Position numbers and translations under genes: made by a program. 64,000 bases of DNA. It comes from an uncultured Ruminococcus sp. (GTDB taxonomy: Bacteria; Bacillota; Clostridia; Oscillospirales; Ruminococcaceae). Shown one piece after another: positions 46,435 to 55,882 of this stretch (the first letter of the stretch is position 1; every line of letters begins with the position of its first letter). The notes under the pieces are model-generated. The model was not told the origin of the DNA and ran no database searches. It worked only from the letters and a program-made list of their open reading frames with translations. Location: positions 1-64,000 of the forward strand of contig CACZFN010000011.1 in assembly GCA_902780505.1 (NCBI GenBank), read 5' to 3'.

Positions 46435-46650
46435 ATGGCAAAGAAAAAGAATTACTTCGGAAACGAGATCTCCCCTTCATGTTCTTACTGCACATTTGGT
46501 AATCGTTCGAGGGAAGGCAATAAGGTTCTTTGCGAAAAGCAAGGGCTTGTTGATGCGGATTACAGCTGTAAGAAATGGAATTATGATCCTATAAAAAGAA
46601 TTCCTAAAAAACAGCTTAATATTCCTAATCAGGAAGATGATGTTATTTAA
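46435..46650 (+). CDS. Small cysteine-containing protein of unknown function
   Basis: About 71 residues. The ATG at 46435 has AAAGGAG twelve bases upstream. Four cysteines occur as CSYC, then VLCEKQG and YSCKKWNYDP, a likely metal-binding knuckle. The ends are Lys-rich and acidic. I cannot name the function; homologues are probably widespread in related clostridia. It stands alone between the YlbJ-like gene and the GHL10 lipoprotein gene, which it faces. Confidence 0.75.
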   Translation: MAKKKNYFGNEISPSCSYCTFGNRSREGNKVLCEKQGLVDADYSCKKWNYDPIKRIPKKQLNIPNQEDDVI

Positions 46651-46677
46651 TATACTTAAGCAAGACGGCAGTTTTTA

Positions 46678-47931
46678 TCAACTGCCGCCTTTTTCTTTTA
46701 TGATGTTTTCGATAACAAGCCCTGCATATTCAGCTTTGTCGGGCTCTGTAGGGTAGAGTGAGCTGTAGTTATACAGTGCATAACCACTGTAGCCGTCAAC
46801 CCCCTTTGCAAAAGCTATCTGCTTAGCAAGAATACCGCTGTCCGACTGATATTCGTCCTCGGAATAGAGCTTATACACAGCAAGTCCGATCACAAGTGAT
46901 ACATTATTATTTGTCTTTAGTCTGCTCCACTTGTCAGCACATTCATCAAAAGGCAGGACAGGGTTTTGAAAGCCGAAGTATATCTGCGGGAGAATATAGT
47001 CGATATAACCTGTTTCACTGCACCATTTATATACATCAGCGTACATTTCGTTTATATTGTTGTCAATATTTCCCTGCGGCGAAATACCAAAAAGAATATT
47101 CTTGTTCTTTTCTTTTATCAGTTCATATGCCGCTTTAACCAGTTTATTTACATTATCACGCCTGAAATCGGAAAGCTCGGTCTGTCCTGAGTTTTCAAAA
47201 GAAATGCTGTCAAACCATGTATCAGTCGTCGGGTAGAAATAATCATCAAAATGGATGCCGTCAATATCATAATTATTAATTATTTCCGCTATTCCGTCAA
47301 GTATAAGCTGACGTACATCTTCATAAGCGGGATCAAGCCATAAATGCCCGTCGCTGTCAATTAGTTTTATTCTGTCATTGTCTGTGTGGTACCAGTATGA
47401 TATTCTATAATCATCATTACCGGAAATAAGCTCAGGTGTTTCACATCTGTATGGGTTTATCCATGCATGGATGGAAAGCCCGTTTTTGTGGGATATTGCT
47501 GTCATTATCTCTAACGGATCATAATCACACGACTCCCCTGCTGTTTTGGTAAACTGATAATATGACGAATGGTAAAAAGCATCCCCAAACGCCCTTACAT
47601 GAACATAAAGGGTGTTTGTCCCTATGTTCTTGCAGTTTTTACAGGCGTTATCGAAAGCTTCCTCAAACTGTGCTTCAGTTTTATTATAAAGCATATCGTA
47701 AAGGTCAATATATGAGATCCATACACCTTTTTGCTCTGTAAAATTCAGCTTGTCAGGCTCGTCCGATGTTTTATTATCAGACTTGGCCGCGATATATGTT
47801 CTGTTAAGCTTTATCTGCGACGGTATTCCGCTGTTATCTGCAAGAATCAGTTCATGGCTTACACTCTCACCTGTATCAGAACACGAACACAGTAAAGCTG
47901 TCAGCAATAATAATACTAATCTTTTTTTCAT
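46678..47931 (-). CDS. Glycosyl-hydrolase-like 10 (GHL10, YngK-type) lipoprotein
   Basis: A 417-residue secreted lipoprotein (MKKRLVLLLLTALLCSCSD). The body is a TIM barrel of the GHL10 family: KGVWISYIDLYDML, LYVHVRAFGDAFY, IHAWINPYRC, WLDPAYEDVRQLILDG and DGIHFDDYFYP, the last with the acidic residues expected in the active site, then FGISPQGN. It probably cleaves a cell-wall or extracellular glycan; the substrate of the family is poorly known. GGAGG precedes the ATG. Confidence 0.88.
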   Translation of the reverse strand: MKKRLVLLLLTALLCSCSDTGESVSHELILADNSGIPSQIKLNRTYIAAKSDNKTSDEPDKLNFTEQKGVWISYIDLYDMLYNKTEAQFEEAFDNACKNCKNIGTNTLYVHVRAFGDAFYHSSYYQFTKTAGESCDYDPLEIMTAISHKNGLSIHAWINPYRCETPELISGNDDYRISYWYHTDNDRIKLIDSDGHLWLDPAYEDVRQLILDGIAEIINNYDIDGIHFDDYFYPTTDTWFDSISFENSGQTELSDFRRDNVNKLVKAAYELIKEKNKNILFGISPQGNIDNNINEMYADVYKWCSETGYIDYILPQIYFGFQNPVLPFDECADKWSRLKTNNNVSLVIGLAVYKLYSEDEYQSDSGILAKQIAFAKGVDGYSGYALYNYSSLYPTEPDKAEYAGLVIENIIKEKGGS

Positions 47932-48008
47932 AATTATTCCTCCGTATATACTTTATTAAAGTATACGAAGAAATCCCGCAGAATATACAAAAAGCGGTGC
48001 ACAAAAGC

Positions 48009-48168
48009 GCAGCAGCGATATAGAAGCTTTTTAAGAATTATGCTTTGTGTTCGCTGCTGCTAAAAGAATAAATAATAAAGAAGAAAGAATAAAGAATAAT
48101 AAAGGCGGCGAAGGCGATACCTTCATTATTATTTCTTATTTATTCTTTCTTCTTTTTTCTTTTAGCAG
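48009..48168. repeat. Composite inverted-repeat element
   Basis: The 341-base gap between the GHL10 gene and gatB holds no gene. It contains a 10-bp perfect palindrome arm pair, GCAGCAGCGA (48009-48018) and TCGCTGCTGC (48051-48060). Overlapping it is a long AT-rich imperfect hairpin with arms of about 50 bases (48057-48105 and 48120-48168), from CTGCTAAAAGAA to TTCTTTTAGCAG. It could be a non-coding mobile element; no target duplication is evident. Confidence 0.65.
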
Positions 48169-48191
48169 GCGCTAAACTCAAGTAACAAAAA

Positions 48192-48222
48192 GACACTTCT
48201 GCCGTGATACAGCAGAAGTGTC
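48192..48222 (-). terminator. Terminator of the gatCAB operon
   Basis: Perfect 11-bp stem GACACTTCTGC/GCAGAAGTGTC, followed on the minus strand by TTTTTG. Confidence 0.9.
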
Positions 48223-48272
48223 GGATAAAAAACTTCTATATTGCGCCTGCGCTAATATGCACCGCTCAATTA

Positions 48273-51146
48273 TTATGGTGTAAGCCTGTTGATATCCCTC
48301 GGGAACAGCGAAGTTTCTCTTACATTCGGGAGTTCAAGCATCTTCATAAGAAGTCTTTCAAGGCCTATCCCAAGACCGCCATGAGGGGGAAGGCCATACT
48401 TATGTGCTTCAAGGTAGCTTTCAAAATCCTTAGGATCAAGTCCCTGTGCGAGCATTTTTTCTACCTGCTCGTTGTAATCATGGATCCTCTGACCTCCTGA
48501 TGTTATTTCAAGTCCCCTGAACAAGAGGTCAAACTTGTAAGCCTCTCTCGGATCTTCTCTTGAATTCATAGCGTAGAACGGAGGCTTTGAAGACGGGAAG
48601 TGTGTAACAAAGATAAAATCACTGTTATACTTTTCCTTTGCATACTTGCAAAGATTTACCTCGTCCTCGGGATCAAGGTCAAACTTCTTGCCTGTACCGC
48701 CGTTATCGCCCCTGAGCATTGTTATAGCATCAATGAACTTGATAGACGGTATCTCCGTTATCGTCGGGATATTGGCATCAAGGAAACGTATTTCGTCAGC
48801 GTAGTTTTCTTTAAGGTATTCGCAGATGAATTTAAGCATAGCTGTTTCCATTGCCATTACATCATACATGGAATCTATAAATCCCATTTCAAAATCAAGG
48901 CCGATATACTCATTAAGGTGCCTTGATGTTGCGTGCTTTTCAGCCCTGTATACAGGGGCTATTTCATAAACCCTGTTAAACACGCCGACCATTGCCTGTT
49001 TATAGAACTGCGGGGACTGGTTAAGGAACGCATTCTTCTGGAAATAATCAAGCTTGAATATGTTTGCGCCGCCCTCAGCACCCTGAGCAACTATTTTAGG
49101 TGAATGTATCTCGGTAAAGTTATTGTCCTGCATAAACTTATGCATTCCCTGAACTATACCTTCCTGAAGCCTGAAAGTTGCCTTTTCATATGGGTTTCTT
49201 AACGAAACGCTTCTGTTGTCAAGGTTTACATCAATAGTACAGTTGAGCCTGCCCTGTGATATTTTAAGCGGGTAATCATAGTGCGGTGCACTTATAAGCT
49301 GTATATCACTTAATACGACTTCTACGCCGTTATAGTCCTTTTCGTTTTCAGATACTTTACCCTTGACGTATACAAACTGCCCTTCCTTTATGCCCTCAAT
49401 GCTGTCTTTGCAGTTTTCCTGAGAGTAAACAGTCTGTATAACGCTGAAAGCTGTTCTGATAACTATAAACGAAACCTTGCCGTACTTTCTGACTCTGTGT
49501 ACAGTACCGCTGAATTCTATCTCCTTGCCGACGTTGTCAAGAATATCTGATATGGTTATTTCCTTTTTCAGCTTTTCAGGTGAAACCATAAGCATACTGC
49601 CGTCAGCAGAAGGAATATATTTATCATGGTTTACATATTCGGTAAGCTTTGCTGTACTGCCGATAACTTCTTCCTGTACTTCCTGCTTTGATCCATCGGT
49701 CGAAACTGATGACAAAGCACTCAGCTTTCTGTCAAGTATATCCTTTATGACCTTTGGTGTAGCAACGCCTTTCAGAGCCTTTGTACACTGCCCCATAATA
49801 AAGCCGAATACCTTCTGTTCGCCGTTAACATACTGGTTTACCTGTGCACTGTTTTTGGCAAGAACTTCGTCAATTACCTGTTCGGCCTTGCCGGTATCAA
49901 TGCTTATAAGCATTCCGTTTTGCTTTGCGATATCCTCAGGCTTTCCGCCCTTTTCTACCATTATCCTGAATATCGCCTTGGCATCGGATTTTGAGATCTT
50001 TTCTTCATCAGCAAGTTTTGCAAGTTCTGCAAAATCCTTTGCTGTAAAGGTTATATTTTCAGGATCGATCTCTCCCAAGTTGACACGGCGCATAAATTCA
50101 CCGAGAATAAGTACAGCAATACTCTTTGGATTATCATATGCCTTTACAGCGTCCTCAAAGAAATCAGAAATCGTCTTTGAATGGATAATAATATCCGCAT
50201 CAACAGCAGAAAGGCCGTATTTTTCGGTATACTTTGCAAATCTTTTATTTGGCAGTTCAGGGAGTTTTGCCTTGATCTCCTCAAGTTGTTTATCTGTCAG
50301 GTTTACCTGTAGAATATCCGGCTCGGGAAAATAGCGGTAGTCGTTGGCATTTTCCTTAGTACGCATTGATGTTGTCTTATCACGGTTAGCATCATAACGT
50401 CTTGTTTCCTGAACGACCTTTTTTCCGGCATCAAGCAAAAGTGCCTGTCTTCTTTCTTCGTACTTGATAGCACGCCCGACACTTTTTATAGAGTTGATAT
50501 TCTTTATTTCTGCACGTGTACCGAATTCCTTAGCATCAGGTTTCATTATAGAAATATTTACGTCACATCTGAGCGAGCCTTGTTCCATTTTACAGTCACA
50601 TACACCTGCATACTGCAACAGGAGTGATATCTGCTCGACATATGCCATAGCTTCCTCAGCTGACGACATATCAGGCTCTGAAACTATTTCGATAAGCGGG
50701 ATACCGCATCTGTTATAGTCAGCAAGCGAAACACCGTTGAAATCGTCATGAACGAGCTTACCTGCATCTTCTTCAAGGTGGATATGATTTATTCTGATGT
50801 CTTTTTTCTTGCCGTTTACATCAATAGTTATAGCACCGGGCCCTATAATCGGATAATAAAGCTGGGATATCTGATATGCCTTAGGCAGGTCGGGATAGAA
50901 ATAGTTCTTTCTGTCAAAAACAGAGAACTTGTTTATCTCACAGCCAAGTGCATAGCCTGCTTTTACAGCATATTCCACAGCAGTCTGGTTTATGATCGGG
51001 AGTGTGCCCGGCATACCCGTACAAACAGGGCAGACTCTCGTGTTAGGTGCACCACCGAATTCGGCGGAACAGTTACAGAATATCTTAGTTTTTGTCAAAA
51101 GCTCGGCATGGATCTCAAGACCTATGACGGTTCTGTATTCACTCAT
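48273..51146 (-). CDS. gatB-aspS: GatB fused to an archaeal-type aspartyl-tRNA synthetase
   Basis: One uninterrupted 957-residue frame. Residues 1-476 are GatB, the kinase/amidotransferase subunit of GatCAB: VIGLEIHAEL, the zinc cysteines 24, 26, 39 and 42, and the YqeY-like tail ending ILDRKLSAL. A Ser/Gln/Lys-rich linker (about 477-525) leads to an OB-fold anticodon-binding domain (about 528-620). A class IIb catalytic domain (640-957) follows, with motif 2 VYEIAPVYRAEKHATSRHLNE, the ITSGGQRIHD segment and motif 3 GIGLERLL. The ending LFPRDINRLTP and PPHGG match archaeal-type AspRS, not AsnRS. GGAGG precedes the ATG. It follows gatA by 17 bases. It probably makes Asp-tRNA(Asn) and amidates it in one complex. 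Confidence 0.93.
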   Translation of the reverse strand: MSEYRTVIGLEIHAELLTKTKIFCNCSAEFGGAPNTRVCPVCTGMPGTLPIINQTAVEYAVKAGYALGCEINKFSVFDRKNYFYPDLPKAYQISQLYYPIIGPGAITIDVNGKKKDIRINHIHLEEDAGKLVHDDFNGVSLADYNRCGIPLIEIVSEPDMSSAEEAMAYVEQISLLLQYAGVCDCKMEQGSLRCDVNISIMKPDAKEFGTRAEIKNINSIKSVGRAIKYEERRQALLLDAGKKVVQETRRYDANRDKTTSMRTKENANDYRYFPEPDILQVNLTDKQLEEIKAKLPELPNKRFAKYTEKYGLSAVDADIIIHSKTISDFFEDAVKAYDNPKSIAVLILGEFMRRVNLGEIDPENITFTAKDFAELAKLADEEKISKSDAKAIFRIMVEKGGKPEDIAKQNGMLISIDTGKAEQVIDEVLAKNSAQVNQYVNGEQKVFGFIMGQCTKALKGVATPKVIKDILDRKLSALSSVSTDGSKQEVQEEVIGSTAKLTEYVNHDKYIPSADGSMLMVSPEKLKKEITISDILDNVGKEIEFSGTVHRVRKYGKVSFIVIRTAFSVIQTVYSQENCKDSIEGIKEGQFVYVKGKVSENEKDYNGVEVVLSDIQLISAPHYDYPLKISQGRLNCTIDVNLDNRSVSLRNPYEKATFRLQEGIVQGMHKFMQDNNFTEIHSPKIVAQGAEGGANIFKLDYFQKNAFLNQSPQFYKQAMVGVFNRVYEIAPVYRAEKHATSRHLNEYIGLDFEMGFIDSMYDVMAMETAMLKFICEYLKENYADEIRFLDANIPTITEIPSIKFIDAITMLRGDNGGTGKKFDLDPEDEVNLCKYAKEKYNSDFIFVTHFPSSKPPFYAMNSREDPREAYKFDLLFRGLEITSGGQRIHDYNEQVEKMLAQGLDPKDFESYLEAHKYGLPPHGGLGIGLERLLMKMLELPNVRETSLFPRDINRLTP

Positions 51147-51163
51147 TTGTCTTTACCTCCGTT

Positions 51164-52615
51164 TCAAAGCTTCGGCTTTTTAACATCAAAGCCGTTTTCA
51201 AAAGCCGAGGAAACCTGCAAGATCGTTGCCTCGTCAAACTTCCTGCCAATTACAGACATACCTATCGGCATACCGTCTGCATTATAACCGCAAGTCGTAT
51301 TTACAGCAGGAAGTCCTGCAATATTGACTGTTACCGTGCATATGTCAGCCTGATACATCTTAACAGGATCATCAACCTTTTCGTCAGGCCTGTATGCCAC
51401 AGAAGGTGTTGAAGGCGTAAGGATCACATCACACTTTGAGAATATATCATTGTATTCTTTTCTTATAAGCTGTCTCAGACCAAGTGCTTTTCTATAGTAA
51501 GCATCATAGTAACCGCTTGAAAGACAATAGTTACCAAGCAGTATTCTTCTCTTGACTTCGTCACCGAAGCCCTCGGAACGGGACTTGATTATAAGTTCTT
51601 CGTAGCTGTCAGCTTCAGCAGTTCTGTGACCGTACTTGATGCCGTCATACCTTGAAAGGTTAGATGCCGCCTCAGCACACGCAAGGATATAATAGCAGGG
51701 AATAGCATATTTAAGTGAAGGCATAGAGCAGTTCACAAGCTCAGCACCCATTTTCTCATATTCCTTTGCGGCATTCATTACAGAAGCTTTGACATCATCA
51801 TCAATGCCCTCAGCAAAGAATTCAGCGGGCAGTGCTATTTTCATACCCTTCAAACTTCCGCCTATCTTAGCAGTAAAATCTGTCACGGGCTGTTTTTCGG
51901 TAGTGCCGTCGTGGTGGTCTGCACCGCATATCGCATTAAGGATAATACCGCAGTCAAGGCTATCCTTGCCAACAGGACCTATCTGGTCAAGTGACGATGC
52001 AAAAGCCACAAGCCCGAACCTTGATACCCTGCCGTATGTAGGCTTGATACCGGTAACGCCGCAGAATGCAGCAGGCTGTCTGATGGAGCCGCCCGTATCA
52101 GAGCCAAGTGCCGCAGCACAAAGATCGGCAGCAACAGCCGCAGCTGAACCGCCCGAAGATCCCCCCGGAACACAAGCTTTATTATAAGGGTTCTTTGTCT
52201 TTTTAAAAGCGGATGTCTGTGTAGAGCCGCCCATCGCAAACTCGTCCATAGAAACCTTACCGAGCATAACGATATCCATTTCGTCAAGCTTATCCATAGC
52301 AGTGGCATTATACGGCGGTATGAAGTTTTCAAGAATATTAGACGAGCAGGTCGTTTTTACCCCAACCGTACATATATTATCCTTGATAGCCATAGGGATA
52401 CCTGTAAGTGGTTCTGCTTTGCCGTCATTTATTCTTTTCTGTGCCTTTTCTGCCTGAGCAAGCGCCTTTTCTTTGGTCAAGGTGATATAGCAGTCAAGCT
52501 CACCGTCATATTTTTCTATTCTGTCCAGATAGCATTCAGTCACTTCTTTTACAGATATATCCTTTTTGTCATATGCTTCACGAAGCGCTGAAATTTTCAT
52601 TGTCTGTATATCCAT
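51164..52615 (-). CDS. gatA: Asp-tRNA(Asn)/Glu-tRNA(Gln) amidotransferase subunit A
   Basis: A 483-residue amidase-signature glutaminase that frees ammonia for GatB. Ser-cisSer-Lys residues are visible in IPMAIKDNICT (Lys) and LGSDTGGSIRQPAAF (Ser), with the signature PGGSSGGSAAAVAADL between. GGGGAGG five bases before the ATG at 52615 sets the start; the frame to 52633 overlaps gatC. It lies between gatC and the gatB fusion. Confidence 0.97.
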   Translation of the reverse strand: MDIQTMKISALREAYDKKDISVKEVTECYLDRIEKYDGELDCYITLTKEKALAQAEKAQKRINDGKAEPLTGIPMAIKDNICTVGVKTTCSSNILENFIPPYNATAMDKLDEMDIVMLGKVSMDEFAMGGSTQTSAFKKTKNPYNKACVPGGSSGGSAAAVAADLCAAALGSDTGGSIRQPAAFCGVTGIKPTYGRVSRFGLVAFASSLDQIGPVGKDSLDCGIILNAICGADHHDGTTEKQPVTDFTAKIGGSLKGMKIALPAEFFAEGIDDDVKASVMNAAKEYEKMGAELVNCSMPSLKYAIPCYYILACAEAASNLSRYDGIKYGHRTAEADSYEELIIKSRSEGFGDEVKRRILLGNYCLSSGYYDAYYRKALGLRQLIRKEYNDIFSKCDVILTPSTPSVAYRPDEKVDDPVKMYQADICTVTVNIAGLPAVNTTCGYNADGMPIGMSVIGRKFDEATILQVSSAFENGFDVKKPKL

Positions 52616-52629
52616 ACTTACCTCCCCGA

Positions 52630-52908
52630 TCATTCTACGACTTTAGGCACAACAAAGCAGTTCTTTGAATTAACAGCATTTGAAAGCACCTTTTCTGTCG
52701 GCATTGAAGGCATTATTTCATCCCGCCTTAGCCCGTCGAGGTAAACATTATGGTTATCAAGATGTGCATCATAGGTTATATCTATATCTTTAATAGTATC
52801 CATAAGCTCCATAATGCTTGTCATCTCACCTGCTGTTTTGGCAAGCTTTTCGTCGGTATATTCAAGCTTGCTTAAATCAGCCAAGTATTTTACGGTATTT
52901 AAGTCCAT
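52630..52908 (-). CDS. gatC: Asp-tRNA(Asn)/Glu-tRNA(Gln) amidotransferase subunit C
   Basis: This 92-residue subunit wraps around GatA and GatB to stabilise the complex. It starts VKYLADLSKLEYTDEKLAKTAGEMTSI-like (shown here only in part: KYLADLSKLEYTDEKL) and has the LRRDEIMPSMPTEKVLSNA ending. GGAGG precedes the ATG by six bases. It is the first gene of the gat operon, behind the promoter at 52961-52989. Confidence 0.95.
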   Translation of the reverse strand: MDLNTVKYLADLSKLEYTDEKLAKTAGEMTSIMELMDTIKDIDITYDAHLDNHNVYLDGLRRDEIMPSMPTEKVLSNAVNSKNCFVVPKVVE

Positions 52909-52960
52909 ATATATCCTCCATTCACAAAAAATGCAAGTTTACAAACTAACTCAATTTAAT

Positions 52961-52989
52961 ATTATACTACATTCACGCATTTATTGCAA
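52961..52989 (-). promoter_or_regulatory. Promoter of the gat operon
   Basis: TTGCAA, 17 bases, TATAAT on the minus strand. Confidence 0.65.
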
Positions 52990-53018
52990 GAGTTTTTTAT
53001 TAATTTTAATTATTTATT

Positions 53019-53053
53019 AAACAAAAATGCCGCGGCAAGTCATACACCGCGGC
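53019..53053 (-). terminator. Terminator after lysA
   Basis: Arms GCCGCGG/CCGCGGC with an eleven-base loop, then ATTTTTGTTT on the minus strand. Confidence 0.9.
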
Positions 53054-53063
53054 CAAAAAACTA

Positions 53064-54332
53064 TTATTTATTAAGATATTTATCCATAATATTACAAAAA
53101 TCAAATGTTGCAAAATAATCGGCAGGTGTTTCGGCACGTCTTATCATTTTAAAACTGCCGTCCTCCTGCAAAAGGATCTCTGCCGAACGCAGCTTGCCGT
53201 TATAGTTATAGCCCATAGAGAAGCCGTGGGCGCCTGTATCATGGATACAGAGTATATCACCTATCTCTATCTCCGGAAGCATTCTGTCGATAGCAAACTT
53301 ATCGTTATTTTCGCAAAGACCGCCTGTTACATCATATTTATGGTCACATGGCGCATCTTCCTTGCCAAGAACTGTTATATGATGATAAGAGCCATACATC
53401 GCGGGACGCATAAGGTTGCAGGCACAGGCATCAACACCGACATATTCCTTATAAATATGCTTGAAATGCTTAACGGTCGTTATAAGATGCCCGTAAGGTG
53501 CGAGCATATATCTGCCAAGTTCAGTAAATATAGAAACATCGCCAAGCCCTGCCGGAACCATTATCTCGTCAAATGCCTTATGAACGCCTTCGCCTATAGC
53601 CATTATATCATTCTGCGGCTTGTCAGGCTCGTAAGCTATACCAACACCGCCGGAAAGGTTTATAAACTTGATATCAACGTCTAATTTAACATGAAGCTCA
53701 ACAGCAAGTTCAAACAGGATACGTGCAAGTTTCGGGTAATATGCATTGGTAACAGTATTTGAAGCAAGGAAAGCGTGTATGCCAAAATGCTTTGCACCCT
53801 TTTCTTTAAGTATCCTAAAGCCTTCAAAAAGCTGCTCACGGGTAAAACCGTACTTGGCATCACCGGGGGTATCCATTATCTGTGATGATATCGCAAAATC
53901 ACCGCCCGGGTTAAAGCGGCAGCAGATATTTTCGGGAATACCGCAAAGCTTTTCAAGAAATTCAATATGCGTAAAATCATCAAGGTTTATGTACGCACCA
54001 AGTTCGTACGCTTTTTTCATATCCTCCTCAGGTGTTACATTTGAAGAAAACATGATGTCACTGCCGCTGAAACCGCAGCATTCGCTCATCATAAGCTCAG
54101 TAAGGGATGAGCAGTCCACACCGCATCCTTCTTCTTTAAGTATTTTTAGAATGTAAGGGTTTGGTGTCGCCTTTACAGCAAAGTATTCCTTATAGCCTTT
54201 ATTCCACGAGAAAGCTTTATAGAGCCTTCTTGCATTTTCTCTTATTCCCTTTTCATCATATACATGAAAAGGTGTGGGGAACTGTGCTTTTATTTCCAAA
54301 GCCTTTTCTTTTGTCAAAAATGGTTTTTTCAT
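53064..54332 (-). CDS. lysA: Diaminopimelate decarboxylase
   Basis: A 422-residue alanine-racemase-fold PLP enzyme for the last step of lysine synthesis. The PLP lysine lies in YFAVKATPNPYILK; INLSGGVGIAY and TELGRYMLAPYG follow, and the second-subunit cysteine motif is VTGGLCENNDKF. Product and length fit LysA, though the sequence is somewhat unusual, and a related carboxy-spermidine decarboxylase is less likely. AAAGGAA precedes the ATG. It is monocistronic with its own promoter and terminator; no lysine-riboswitch sequence appears in the short leader. Confidence 0.88.
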   Translation of the reverse strand: MKKPFLTKEKALEIKAQFPTPFHVYDEKGIRENARRLYKAFSWNKGYKEYFAVKATPNPYILKILKEEGCGVDCSSLTELMMSECCGFSGSDIMFSSNVTPEEDMKKAYELGAYINLDDFTHIEFLEKLCGIPENICCRFNPGGDFAISSQIMDTPGDAKYGFTREQLFEGFRILKEKGAKHFGIHAFLASNTVTNAYYPKLARILFELAVELHVKLDVDIKFINLSGGVGIAYEPDKPQNDIMAIGEGVHKAFDEIMVPAGLGDVSIFTELGRYMLAPYGHLITTVKHFKHIYKEYVGVDACACNLMRPAMYGSYHHITVLGKEDAPCDHKYDVTGGLCENNDKFAIDRMLPEIEIGDILCIHDTGAHGFSMGYNYNGKLRSAEILLQEDGSFKMIRRAETPADYFATFDFCNIMDKYLNK

Positions 54333-54414
54333 TGAAATATTCCTTTCAGATAGATATTTATGCCCAAAACACTATATTACAAAAATAGTGAAATTACGAC
54401 AAACTAACATTTAT

Positions 54415-54443
54415 ATTATACACTATCGATAGGGTTAAGTCAA
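54415..54443 (-). promoter_or_regulatory. Promoter of lysA
   Basis: TTGACT, 17 bases, TATAAT on the minus strand. The leader of about 75 bases has a small hairpin CACTAT/ATAGTG (about 54371-54391). Confidence 0.8.
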
Positions 54444-54482
54444 TAGGAAAGCATAATTTTTTTGACAACGTGCCATTCTTGC

Positions 54483-54512
54483 TTGACATGGAAAAGTAAA
54501 ATATGATATAAT
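54483..54512 (+). promoter_or_regulatory. Promoter of the DUF951-prfA series
   Basis: TTGACA, 18 bases, TATAAT, close to 40 bases before the DUF951 start. Confidence 0.8.
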
Positions 54513-54549
54513 ATAATTTGATTATTTAATTCTGAAAGGAGTATGCCTG

Positions 54550-54738
54550 ATGGATATCGAGAAAAACGATACACTTATCATGAAGAAAAAGCATCCCTGC
54601 GGCGCAAATACCATGCTCGTGTTAAGGTCAGGCATGGATTTCAAGCTCAGATGCACAGGGTGCGGGAGAGAATTTATGATCCCCCGAAACAAGGCTGAGA
54701 AGAATGTAAAAAGCGTTATCAGAGAAGCCGAGTCATAG
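54550..54738 (+). CDS. DUF951 family protein (YyzM-like)
   Basis: A 62-residue protein with the family pattern MKKKHPCGANTMLVLRSGMD, then DFKLRCTGCGREFMIPR. The cysteines C-G and C-x-x-C suggest a small zinc ribbon. The function is unknown; it is often near spo0J/parB or translation genes. GAAAGGAG precedes the ATG. It lies 52 bases before prfA. Confidence 0.9.
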   Translation: MDIEKNDTLIMKKKHPCGANTMLVLRSGMDFKLRCTGCGREFMIPRNKAEKNVKSVIREAES

Positions 54739-54790
54739 CGGGAGTGCAGATTTGACACATTATAACTGATAACGAAAGGAAAGAAATATA

Positions 54791-55870
54791 ATGATTGAAA
54801 AGGTAAAAGTATTGGAAGAACGGTTTTCGGAGATAAGCGAAAAGCTGAGCGAACCCGACACAGTAAACAATAATACACTATACCGCGATCTTATGAAAGA
54901 ATATAAAAACTTAGAGCCGATAGTAGAAAAATACAAGGAATATGAAAGCGCAAAGGCCGCAAATGATGAAGCGCTTGAACTCCTTGGTGAGGGCGGGCTT
55001 GATAAAGACTTTAAAGAAATGGTCCAGGAACAGCTTGAGCAGTCAAAAGATGATATGTCAAGGCTTAGTGAAGAACTTAAAGTGCTTCTCCTGCCAAAAG
55101 ATCCGAATGATGAAAAGAACGTTATTGTTGAGATCCGCGGCGGCGCGGGCGGTGAGGAAGCGGCACTGTTTGCAAACTCTCTGTACAGAATGTACTCAAT
55201 GTACGCTTCATCAAAGGGATGGAACACCGAAGTGATGAACGCAAATGAAACAGAGCTTGGCGGTTATAAAGAGATATCTTTTATGATAGAGGGTGAAGGT
55301 GCATATTCAAGACTTAAATACGAAAGCGGCGTTCACAGGGTGCAGCGTGTTCCCGAAACAGAATCCCAGGGGCGCGTGCATACTTCTACAGTAACCGTTG
55401 CCGTTTTGCCTGAAGCAGAAGAAGTCGAGCTGGAACTTAATGAAGAAAAAGACCTGAAAATAGACGTTTTCCGTTCTTCAGGCGCGGGTGGTCAGCATAT
55501 AAACAAGACATCATCTGCTATAAGAATAACACATATCCCTACGGGTATGGTTGTTGAATGTCAGGACGAAAGATCACAGTACAAAAACAAGGATAAGGCT
55601 CTGAAAGTGCTGAGGTCAAGGCTTCTTGATATAGCACAGAGAGAGCATGACGAAAAAATATCCTCAGACAGACGCTCACAGATAGGTACAGGCGACAGAT
55701 CTGAAAGGATAAGGACATATAATTTTCCCGAAAACAGAATATCTGACCACAGGATAGGGCTGACTATATATAAGCTTGAAAGCGTGTTAAACGGCAATCT
55801 TGATGAAGTTATAGATGCCTTGGCGACAGCCGATCAGGCTGCAAAGCTTTCAAAGCAGGAAGAAACTTAA
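54791..55870 (+). CDS. prfA: Peptide chain release factor 1
   Basis: A 359-residue class I release factor that reads UAA and UAG. The peptidyl-tRNA hydrolysis motif [20 protein letters not shown] is complete, and the anticodon-like region is in [20 protein letters not shown], with R-x-P-type specificity loop (RVPETES). GAAAGGA precedes the ATG. No prmC methylase gene follows; instead comes a broken TfoX-N gene. Confidence 0.97.
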   Translation: MIEKVKVLEERFSEISEKLSEPDTVNNNTLYRDLMKEYKNLEPIVEKYKEYESAKAANDEALELLGEGGLDKDFKEMVQEQLEQSKDDMSRLSEELKVLLLPKDPNDEKNVIVEIRGGAGGEEAALFANSLYRMYSMYASSKGWNTEVMNANETELGGYKEISFMIEGEGAYSRLKYESGVHRVQRVPETESQGRVHTSTVTVAVLPEAEEVELELNEEKDLKIDVFRSSGAGGQHINKTSSAIRITHIPTGMVVECQDERSQYKNKDKALKVLRSRLLDIAQREHDEKISSDRRSQIGTGDRSERIRTYNFPENRISDHRIGLTIYKLESVLNGNLDEVIDALATADQAAKLSKQEET

Positions 55871-55882
55871 AGGTGAATTACT

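Noticed and set aside
48057..48168. Insertion sequence or CRISPR array in the AT-rich gap
   Set aside because: No transposase frame, no regularly spaced repeats; only inverted repeats.
49477..50334. 285-codon plus-strand open frame opposite the GatB fusion
   Set aside because: It is a mirror of the minus-strand gene: Ser/Phe-rich, no ribosome site, no family features.
54333..54414. Lysine riboswitch before lysA
   Set aside because: The leader is only about 75 bases and lacks the complex fold of the L-box; only one small hairpin is present.
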